Shown here piece by piece: positions 6,026 to 12,292 of a stretch of DNA of 12,292 nt. The stretch is from Patescibacteria group bacterium. GTDB taxonomy: Bacteria > Patescibacteriota > Minisyncoccia > JAHIHE01. The stretch is from the NCBI GenBank assembly GCA_018899995.1, contig JAHIHE010000074.1, positions 1 to 12,292 on the forward strand, given 5' to 3'. The notes beneath the pieces were generated by a model. It saw nothing but the letters and a program-made list of their open reading frames with translations. It had not been told where the DNA came from and did not search any database. The stretch's first letter is position 1. Each line of letters opens with the position of its first letter. The position numbers and the translations under genes are program-made.

Positions 6026-8701
6026 TCAGGCGTTCTTTCCGTGGCAATGCTTGTACTTAATAGGTCTTCCGTCGGGTTTACTCGCTCCGCACGGGCAGGG
6101 AGCGTTGCGGCCCGCCTTCGTTCCCCGAACTTCGGCGGGCAAGCCGACTTCTTTCTTTTTGGTTAAATTATCTTGCGCGGGAGGTTCGGCCGCGGAAGCC
6201 GCGCCTGAATAAACCAGCGGCTGCTGGGAATTATTTTGGGGCGGAGCAGTTTCGAACTGGTTTTTCGCCGGCTGTACCGCAACCTTAAAAATCGTATTTG
6301 CTATCTGCGAATTTATCGCCGCCAGCAATTTTTGAAAAAGATTATACGCCTCTTTTTTGTACTCAATCAGCGGATCTTTCTGGCCGTAGCCGCGCAAGCC
6401 GATTCCCTGGCGCAAATGCTCCACCGTTTCCAAATGTTCAACCCACAATAAATCAATCATATTTAAAACAACCGCCTTCTCAATCTGGCGCATCACTTCG
6501 GCTCCGAATCTTTTTTCCCGCTCTTCGTATTTTTCCGCCAACAGCCCGGAGAGGCATCCGATTATTTTTTTTCTGATTTCTTCTTCGTCGCCATGGCTTT
6601 CATAAAATCCTTTTAGCTCGCCCTTTATCGGCGCCGGCGAGCCCAAAATGGCAGCCATCGTTTCGGCGATTTCTTTCATATCCCAGGCGCTTCGGCCGCC
6701 TTGCGTGTGAAACAGAACGACTTTTTCCGCTTCCGAGGCCAGAATCTTCATAACTTCTTGTTTAAGCGGCTCTTTCCCCGACAAAAACTTGTTTCGCGCG
6801 CCGTAAATTATTTCCCTGTGCTTGTTCATCACATCGTCGTATTCCAAAATGTGCTTGCGCAGGTCAAAATTATAGCCCTCTATCTTCGCTTGCGCGTCGC
6901 CGATAATTTTTGAAATAATTTGGGCTTCAATCGGCTGGTCCTCTTCAACGCCCAGAGTATCCATCAGGGATTTTATTCTTTCCGCGCCCAAAATCCGCAT
7001 CAATTCATCCTCCAGAGAAACGAAAAACTGGCTGGATCCCGGGTCCCCCTGCCTGCCGGCTCTTCCGCGCAACTGATTGTCAATTCTGCGCGCTTCGTGC
7101 CTTTCGGTGCCCAAAACATGCAAGCCGCCCGAGTTCGCCACTCCTTTACCAAGCTTGATATCGGTTCCGCGGCCAGCCATATTTGTCGCGATGGTAATCG
7201 CGCCGCGCTCGCCAGCTTTGGCAATAATCGCCGCCTCGCGCTCATGGTTTTTTGCGTTTAAAACTTCATGCGCCAGTCCTTCGCGAATAAGCATCGCGCT
7301 TAAAATTTCCGACTTGCCGATGGAAATAGTTCCCACTAAAACCGGCTGGCCGCTTTTATGCCGCGCTTTTATCTCTTCAGCGACGGCTTTGAACTTTCCT
7401 TTTTCAGTTTTATAAATTCTGTCCGGCATATCAATGCGGATCATTTTTTTGTTGGTGGGCGCGACGATAACTTCAAGTTTGTACACTTTGAAAAATTCCT
7501 CGGCGCTTGTCGCGGCTGTGCCGGTCATGCCCGCAAGTTTTTTGTAAAGACGGAAGTAATTTTGGAAAGTAATAGTAGCCATCGTCTTGCTTTCTTTCTG
7601 CACCGCCACTCCTTCTTTCGCTTCAATCGCCTGATGCAAGCCGCCGGAATACCTTCTGCCAGCCATCAAACGTCCGGTGAAATCGTCAACGATAATCACT
7701 TCTCCGTTTTTCACCACATAATCCCTGTCTTTTTTGAAAAGCGCCTGGGCGCGCAAGGCCTCTTCCAGATGGTGCACGAAAGAAATTTTTCCTTCTTCGT
7801 AAATATTGCCCATACCCAATTCTTTTTCCACTTTGTCTATGCCGGCGTCGGTAAGTGCCGCGGAGCGCATTTTATGGTCAATGTTGTAGTCGGCGTTTTC
7901 TTTGAGCCGCGGAACAATTCGCGCGAATCTTTCGTAAAGCTTTGCCGATTCTTCGTCGGGCGCCGAAATTATCAGAGGCGTGCGCGCTTCGTCAATTAAA
8001 ATGCTGTCCACTTCGTCAACAATCGCGTAATAAAGGGGCCTCTGGGCTTTCTGCGCCGTGTCCCAGACCATATTGTCGCGCAAATAATCAAAGCCGAATT
8101 CATTGTTCGTGCCGTATAGAATATCGCATTGATACGCTTCCCGCCGGCTTATCGCTTGCAGGTTTTCCATTTCCACGGTCACTTCGTTTTTATCCGGCCC
8201 GACTTTTGGAACAAACTTATAAGAGGATTCGTGGTTCAAGCATGCCGCGCTCGCTCCCAAAGCGTCGTAAACCGGGCCCATCCAGTTAACATCTCGGCGG
8301 GACAGATAATCGTTAACTGTCACCAGGTGGCTGCCTTTTCCGGCCAAAGCGTTCAAGTACAGCGGGAAAACCGCGGCCAATGTTTTTCCTTCGCCGGTTT
8401 TCATTTCCGCGATTTTCCCCCGATGCAAAACGATTGAACCCAAAAGCTGGACATCAAAAGCGCGCTGGCATATGGTCCGCCGAGCCGCTTCGCGGCAAGC
8501 CGCGAACGCTTCTGGCAAAATGTCATCCAATGTTTTGCCTTGAGAAAGCAGCGCCCTAAATTCCGATGTTTTCGCTTTCAGCGCTTCGGGACTTAGCTTT
8601 TCATATTCTTCCTCAAACGAATTGATTTTTTCAACGGTCGGCGCCAGTTTTTTAATGTATTTTTCGTTGGCGTCGCCGAAAATAAGAGAAATTATTGACA
8701 T
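6026..8701 (-). CDS. secA: Protein translocase motor ATPase SecA
   Basis: An 891-residue SecA, full length for the family (E. coli 901). It drives preproteins through SecYEG using ATP. Visible motifs are Walker A MKTGEGKT (100-107), the DEAD-type DEVD (229-232) followed by SILIDEARTPLIIS, the helicase-like MAGRGTDIKLG, and the QLRGRAGRQGDPG motif of the second nucleotide-binding fold. The C-terminus has a SEC-C zinc motif with C869, C871, C886 and H887; the spacing between the second and third ligand is six residues longer than in the common CPCGSGKKYKHCHG form. About 22 extra residues lie before REAYQCDILYGTNNE (151-187) compared with E. coli. The ATG overlaps the end of the ATPase gene by 10 nt, implying co-transcription and coupled translation. 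Confidence 0.97.
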   Translation of the reverse strand: MSIISLIFGDANEKYIKKLAPTVEKINSFEEEYEKLSPEALKAKTSEFRALLSQGKTLDDILPEAFAACREAARRTICQRAFDVQLLGSIVLHRGKIAEMKTGEGKTLAAVFPLYLNALAGKGSHLVTVNDYLSRRDVNWMGPVYDALGASAACLNHESSYKFVPKVGPDKNEVTVEMENLQAISRREAYQCDILYGTNNEFGFDYLRDNMVWDTAQKAQRPLYYAIVDEVDSILIDEARTPLIISAPDEESAKLYERFARIVPRLKENADYNIDHKMRSAALTDAGIDKVEKELGMGNIYEEGKISFVHHLEEALRAQALFKKDRDYVVKNGEVIIVDDFTGRLMAGRRYSGGLHQAIEAKEGVAVQKESKTMATITFQNYFRLYKKLAGMTGTAATSAEEFFKVYKLEVIVAPTNKKMIRIDMPDRIYKTEKGKFKAVAEEIKARHKSGQPVLVGTISIGKSEILSAMLIREGLAHEVLNAKNHEREAAIIAKAGERGAITIATNMAGRGTDIKLGKGVANSGGLHVLGTERHEARRIDNQLRGRAGRQGDPGSSQFFVSLEDELMRILGAERIKSLMDTLGVEEDQPIEAQIISKIIGDAQAKIEGYNFDLRKHILEYDDVMNKHREIIYGARNKFLSGKEPLKQEVMKILASEAEKVVLFHTQGGRSAWDMKEIAETMAAILGSPAPIKGELKGFYESHGDEEEIRKKIIGCLSGLLAEKYEEREKRFGAEVMRQIEKAVVLNMIDLLWVEHLETVEHLRQGIGLRGYGQKDPLIEYKKEAYNLFQKLLAAINSQIANTIFKVAVQPAKNQFETAPPQNNSQQPLVYSGAASAAEPPAQDNLTKKKEVGLPAEVRGTKAGRNAPCPCGASKPDGRPIKYKHCHGKNA

Positions 8702-10512
8702 AAAATATTGCCTAAAAACTTTATTTTTTCTCCGGGCTTAATCGTACCGGTTTTAATAATCCCGGCAGATTTTTCCTCGCTGGCCCGCTTCGCCATAGCT
8801 TCAACAAGACGAGCAGGCGCGGCGCCGTCACCGGACTTTTTTGCCGGCTTAAAGCTTTCTGGCTTGTTTTTCACCGCTTCTTCCAAAGAAATGAATTTTT
8901 GCCGCGGGGCGCTTTGGCCGCCGATGCCAGGCGAAGCGGCTGACCTGCCTGCTGGTAGGCAAGACTGGCGGATATCTTTCAAACAATCGCGGCAATAGGT
9001 TTTTCGCCTCGGGTCCGGTTCAAACGGAACTTTTATTTTTTTAAAGCATTTTTGGCAAACCGCGTCATAATATTTTCTGTTGTCTTCAGCCATAGGAATT
9101 TCCCTGTTTTCTCTCTTGGCGCCCGAATTTTTTCCGCCAGCCGGTGAATTTGCTTTTGGCAAAGCATCAGTTTCGCTTTCTATTTTTTTATTTGCGGAGT
9201 TGGCGTTGTTTTCGTTTTCACTTACAAGCCCGCTCCAGCGCATAATCTTTTCTTCAATAACCGCCCGGGGAGTCGCGAACTTTTCCCGCGAGATTTTGAT
9301 TATTTTCTCTCTGTTTCCCTTTTTTAGCTCTTCGGAAAGCGGCGGCAGATTGGTCGCCGAAAAAGCGTCGCTAGTCACCCCGTCAATCATCAGTTTCAGA
9401 TAAACATTGTATTTGGCCAGATTCACCAGGTCATTCATCATAAAAACCGGTTCAAATTCCTTTTCCAGATATTCAGCGTCGGTCGCGCCCACGCGAAAAG
9501 TGATTATAGTTCCCACATTTCCGAAAACCGCGTCGCGAACCACGGTGTTTTGGTCCGTAGCCAATTGCCCGATATACTGGTGCGCGATAGTCAGATTAAG
9601 CCGGTATTTTCTCGCCTCTGAAAGAATATTGGCGAATGATTCGGTCGCGAAGTTTTGGAACTCGTCAACATAGAGGTAAAAGTCCTCGCGCTCGCTTTCC
9701 GCCATATCCACCCGAGACATAGCGGCAAGCTGGATTTTGGTAATCATCATCGCGCCCAGAAGCGCCGAATAGTCCTCGCCGATTCTGCCTTTTGCCAAAT
9801 TGATAATCAGAATTTTTTTCTTGTCCATCACTTCACGCAAGTCAATTAACGACTTTGTCTGGCTTACAATGTTTCTCACTAAAGAACTGGACAAAAACTG
9901 CCCGATTTTGTTTTGAATCGGCGCGATGGCTTCTGCCTGAAACTTGTCCGGATAGCGTGAAAATTCGTCAACCCAGAAAGACCTTACCACTGGATCAGTG
10001 ATTTTTTTCACGACTTTCTGGCGGTAGGACTTATCAACCAGCATCCGCGGAACGCCTAACAAAGTGCTGCCCGGGTATTCCAAAAGCGCCAGAATCGCGT
10101 TGCGCAAAACATATTCCAGGCGCGGACCCCAGCTGTCCGCCCATATTTTTTTAAACACGCCGATAAGCCCGGAAGCGACCAGGTGCCGGTTTTTTGAGTC
10201 AACTTTTTCCATCACATTGAAAGCAATCGGCCAATCAATGTCCGCGGGATTGAAATAAATCACATCATTAACGCGGCTGGAGGGAATGTAATCCAGCATT
10301 TTTTCCGCGAAATCGCCATGCGGGTCAACCAAAGCAATACCGTTGCCGCTGGCGATATCGGAATACACCATATGCTCAAGCATAGTTGTTTTTCCCATGC
10401 CGGTCTTTCCGATAATATAGATATGTCGCCTGCGGTCGTCTTTTTTGATTCCGAACCTCTGTTTTTGTCCGCGATAATTTGTTTCCGCGAAAAAAGTTAT
10501 TTCATCAGGCAT
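8692..10512 (-). CDS. VirD4/TraD-like conjugative-type ATPase with C-terminal zinc ribbon
   Basis: Start ATG 10512 (MPDEITFFAETNYRG) was chosen; an in-frame GTG at 10521 adds MTF. The protein is about 606 residues with no membrane helix. From the GTG numbering: Walker A GKTGMGKTT (38-46), ALVDPHGDF (63-71), a TraM-recognition/TraG-like region, Walker B FYLYVDEFQNF (281-291), and a sensor-like TIAHQYIGQL (311-320). These place it with type IV coupling-protein and HerA/FtsK-fold DNA pumps. After a charged linker (about 430-480), C489/C492 and C510/C513 form a CxxC-x17-CxxC zinc ribbon, a small domain common in CPR proteins. The tail contains SCLPAGRS, encoded by a short palindrome. The partner is probably the upstream membrane protein. 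Roles in DNA uptake, conjugation or surface secretion are all possible; no relaxase or channel genes are visible. Confidence 0.87.
   Translation of the reverse strand: MPDEITFFAETNYRGQKQRFGIKKDDRRRHIYIIGKTGMGKTTMLEHMVYSDIASGNGIALVDPHGDFAEKMLDYIPSSRVNDVIYFNPADIDWPIAFNVMEKVDSKNRHLVASGLIGVFKKIWADSWGPRLEYVLRNAILALLEYPGSTLLGVPRMLVDKSYRQKVVKKITDPVVRSFWVDEFSRYPDKFQAEAIAPIQNKIGQFLSSSLVRNIVSQTKSLIDLREVMDKKKILIINLAKGRIGEDYSALLGAMMITKIQLAAMSRVDMAESEREDFYLYVDEFQNFATESFANILSEARKYRLNLTIAHQYIGQLATDQNTVVRDAVFGNVGTIITFRVGATDAEYLEKEFEPVFMMNDLVNLAKYNVYLKLMIDGVTSDAFSATNLPPLSEELKKGNREKIIKISREKFATPRAVIEEKIMRWSGLVSENENNANSANKKIESETDALPKANSPAGGKNSGAKRENREIPMAEDNRKYYDAVCQKCFKKIKVPFEPDPRRKTYCRDCLKDIRQSCLPAGRSAASPGIGGQSAPRQKFISLEEAVKNKPESFKPAKKSGDGAAPARLVEAMAKRASEEKSAGIIKTGTIKPGEKIKFLGNILCQ
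8946..8961. repeat. Short palindrome encoding LPAGR in the ATPase tail
   Basis: TGCCTGCTGGTAGGCA has 5-bp arms and a 6-nt loop. On the minus strand it encodes CLPAGR within the linker after the zinc ribbon. From memory, similar LPAGR-encoding palindromes occur in many CPR contigs; that was not checked here. Confidence 0.4.
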
Positions 10513-10538
10513 AAAAGTCACTTAAAATTTATCTCTTC

Positions 10539-10544
10539 ATTATA
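10539..10544 (-). promoter_or_regulatory. Possible -10 element for the ATPase-secA operon
   Basis: TATAAT on the minus strand lies 27 nt before ATG 10512, which suits a start site about 20 nt upstream of that codon. No convincing -35 is found at 16-18 nt, and the area is very AT-rich, so chance is likely enough to keep confidence low. Confidence 0.28.
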
Positions 10545-10594
10545 TTATCTTCGTTATTTTTATTAATAATCTTTAACTTTTTATATTTATTTCT

Positions 10595-10766
10595 AAATCC
10601 GAAATCCTAAACACGAAATTCTAAACAAATTCCAAAACCCAAGCTACAAATCACAAACAAAGCACAAATATAATTTATTATAGAGTTTGTAATTTGCTAA
10701 TTGTGTTTTGTTTGGAATTTGAGATTTGTGATTTGTTTAGGATTTAGATATTCGAATTTAGGATTT
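10595..10766. repeat. Strand-asymmetric imperfect inverted repeat in the 270-bp gap
   Basis: The left arm (about 10595-10672) has almost no G; the right arm (about 10684-10766) has almost no C. Words such as AAATCACAAA, CTAAACAAAT and AAATTCCAAA on the left recur reverse-complemented on the right around the AT-rich centre TATAATTTATTATA. No gene is seen here. It resembles a palindromic intergenic repeat. Confidence 0.55.
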
Positions 10767-10796
10767 GCTGATTTTATCCATATGGATAAAATCAGC
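10767..10796. terminator. 30-bp perfect palindrome over the membrane-protein stop codon
   Basis: The half-site GCTGATTTTATCCAT is followed at once by its exact reverse complement. On the minus strand it overlaps the TGA stop (10794-10792) of the membrane-protein gene, so the transcript ends in a 13-bp stem with an AUAU loop. There is no U-tract; it could be a bidirectional terminator-like or RNA-stabilising structure. Confidence 0.5.
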
Positions 10797-12057
10797 CTAT
10801 CGGCAATTCTCTCGGCGATTCGGACTTGCGCGCCTGAACCCTTGGCGTCTGCGGCGCTTCCACGCCGATTGTCGGGAAATGGTACAAAGTCGCGAGTTCT
10901 TCCAAGTTCAGGACAAAACCTCGCTGATAAAAATCCCTGCGGCGGTAGCGGTTAACCAGCAAGCGCTTGCGGATATTTTTTCTCATCTCAGTGATCACAT
11001 AGTAAGCCGATGTTTTTGTTCTGCCGTCAACCGCAAACATATTCAGGTTTTGGGAAGTGAACTGGTGCAAAGGTCCCATTACCGAGAAAAATCCTTTCGC
11101 TTTGTTAAAAACTTTTTTCCTCCCGATATAAAACCAGCGAATCATTGTTTCAAAGCCGACTTTCGCGACATTTTTTTCAATCGCTTCCACAACTTCCTTT
11201 TCTCCGGGAGACAAAAACAGCATCAAGCTTTCCGGCAAATTCGGCAGTTCTTCTTTTTTGTATTCCAGCGCCTCAAAAGGCGCGAATCTCAAATTTAAAA
11301 TTATATCCGACAAATCCTTTTTCGCTCCAGTGAAAAAAGTCGTCTTCTTTTTTATTTTTTTGCCGATTAATTTTGCCACGATCTCTGCCGCGTCTTTTTT
11401 CCAGTAATCGTCAACCGGCCGGATTAAAACCTGAAACCATGTCTGCTCGCCCGGATTATGCTTGCCGAATTCTTCTATGAACGCCGCTATCGGGTCAATC
11501 AATTCGCTGGTTATTTTTTCCTGAAACTGGTTGTATGTGCGCACTGGGTAAGCGTCTTCTTTGTCCAAAATCATTTCCGCGCCCCAGATATCCCAGTTTT
11601 TATCGGGAAAATCAGTCGGTCCGACTTTAGCGTAGTCCTCGGCTTCTTTTATCTCGGCTTGCGGGTATTGGGCGTAAATTTGCGCTTCGGCCAAGTCCTT
11701 CATTTTTTCCGGCACATACATAAAAAAATAAAATCTTCCGTCAATTCCCGCGAGTTCCAAGCTGAAATACGACTCTACCACGCCCTTTAAATAAATATCA
11801 AAATCCGTGTCAATAGCGCCGCCTCTGACCGCGTATAAACCGGTAAGGATATGCTCAAAAATCTGCGGGCCTTTTTCAATGCCTGCCTGAACTTTGATTT
11901 CCAGCAGAAGCCACTTCATCTCCCGCGCGGCTTTTGCCATAATATAATTCATCCACACGGTTTCAAAAATAATCAAAAGAAACGCCGGCGCGAACAGCCA
12001 CCAGTAGTCGCGCAGGACCAGATACATATTTTGTATAATTTCTAAAAACGGAGGCAT
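10792..12057 (-). CDS. Conserved single-pass membrane protein, probable partner of the downstream ATPase
   Basis: A protein of about 421 residues from ATG 12057 (MPPFLEIIQNMYLVLRDYWW); TTG 12063 would add two residues. Neither start has a clear Shine-Dalgarno. One membrane helix near the N-terminus (YWWLFAPAFLLIIFETVWM) precedes a soluble, mixed-charge domain of about 370 residues with a basic segment (RKNIRKRLLVNRYRRRDF) near the end. It closes with NLEELATLYHFP and RKSESPRELPI. From memory, an 'EELATLxHxP...P' ending also occurs just before the ATPase domain of longer one-piece conjugation-type ATPases, so this looks like the separated membrane half of such a protein. The next gene is a soluble ATPase lacking its own membrane anchor, which fits. 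The family is otherwise unrecognised and function is inferred from the neighbour. Confidence 0.8.
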   Translation of the reverse strand: MPPFLEIIQNMYLVLRDYWWLFAPAFLLIIFETVWMNYIMAKAAREMKWLLLEIKVQAGIEKGPQIFEHILTGLYAVRGGAIDTDFDIYLKGVVESYFSLELAGIDGRFYFFMYVPEKMKDLAEAQIYAQYPQAEIKEAEDYAKVGPTDFPDKNWDIWGAEMILDKEDAYPVRTYNQFQEKITSELIDPIAAFIEEFGKHNPGEQTWFQVLIRPVDDYWKKDAAEIVAKLIGKKIKKKTTFFTGAKKDLSDIILNLRFAPFEALEYKKEELPNLPESLMLFLSPGEKEVVEAIEKNVAKVGFETMIRWFYIGRKKVFNKAKGFFSVMGPLHQFTSQNLNMFAVDGRTKTSAYYVITEMRKNIRKRLLVNRYRRRDFYQRGFVLNLEELATLYHFPTIGVEAPQTPRVQARKSESPRELPIG

Positions 12058-12121
12058 AGCCAAAAAATTTTAATTTCTAATTTTTTTCTAATCAATTTTA
12101 AATTTTAAAATAGAGATAACC

Positions 12122-12286
12122 CGGATAATACTTAAAATTTTAAATCATCATATTTAGGCGCCTCGCTATGACATTTTTTGAGTTTAGCGCCGATAGGCGT
12201 CTAAATTTGAGCGAGACACTAATAATAAAAAGTTTTAATATGGAGTACCTGTCGAGCGTATGATTTAAAATTTTAAGCATTATCCG
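12122..12286. repeat. 27-nt inverted repeat enclosing a structured 111-bp core
   Basis: The arms at 12122-12148 and 12260-12286 match in 26 of 27 positions. Inside, TTTAGGCGCC can pair with GGCGTCTAAA (one G-T), while CTCGCT can pair with AGCGAG in a conflicting fold. The element sits upstream of the membrane-protein gene. It may be a small non-autonomous element or a structured leader. A 50-codon open frame also crosses it on the minus strand to the window edge. Confidence 0.6.
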
Positions 12287-12292
12287 CACCAC

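Noticed and set aside
7358..7999. 213-codon open frame on the plus strand opposite secA
   Set aside because: It is antisense to strongly conserved SecA motifs, has low-complexity Phe/His-rich composition and no ribosome-binding site; it is a shadow of secA codon use.
12169..12264. 31-codon plus-strand frame beginning MTFFEFSADRRLNLSE
   Set aside because: Short, no ribosome-binding site, opposite to all genes here and inside the structured element; likely chance.
12140..12292. 50-codon minus-strand frame running off the right edge
   Set aside because: It is open to the edge and could be the end of an upstream gene, but its product (ending VIARRLNMMI) matches nothing recognised and it lies across the inverted-repeat element, so it was not called.

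Overview
The window looks like a chromosomal segment of a Patescibacteria (CPR) bacterium, most likely of the Parcubacteria kind. This is inferred from three things: a type IV pilus operon with several unusual prepilin-like genes; a conjugation-type ATPase carrying a CxxC-x17-CxxC zinc ribbon; and small palindromic repeats that are translated inside genes. TGA serves as a normal stop in pilC, secA and the right-most membrane-protein gene, so the code is standard bacterial (table 11) and not the TGA=Gly code of Gracilibacteria. Every convincing gene is on the minus strand, so the biological reading direction is right to left.

Right part (12292 down to 6026). An AT-rich, structured upstream region with a 27-nt inverted repeat precedes a single-pass membrane protein of about 420 residues. 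A 270-bp gap follows, holding a 30-bp perfect palindrome and a long strand-asymmetric imperfect inverted repeat. Next come a soluble VirD4/TraD-like ATPase and secA, which overlap by 10 nt. The membrane protein and the ATPase look like two halves of a DNA- or substrate-pumping machine.

Middle (6025 to 5729). Between secA and pilB lie two short N-terminal gene fragments in tandem: a NADAR/YbiA-like one and a response-regulator-like one. A very good sigma70-type promoter sits between them, and its spacer is occupied by a perfect 16-bp palindrome. It should drive the pilus operon.

Left part (5769 to 1). pilB (assembly ATPase) and pilC (platform protein) are followed by three genes with prepilin leaders (GspH/FimT-like, PilV-like, PilW/GspJ-like). 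A PilX-like gene is cut by the left edge. Together they would build or prime a type IV pilus or pseudopilus; no major pilin, pilT, pilM-Q or prepilin peptidase gene is in view. A repeat built on CCCCGTTAGAAAT / CCCCGTTAGAGAT is scattered through the prepilin genes. It forms part of all three prepilin leader peptides, always read in the same frame, and one 47-bp stretch occurs as a perfect inverted pair around the GspH-like gene. This repeat-leader arrangement and the pilB promoter region are the most unusual parts of the window.
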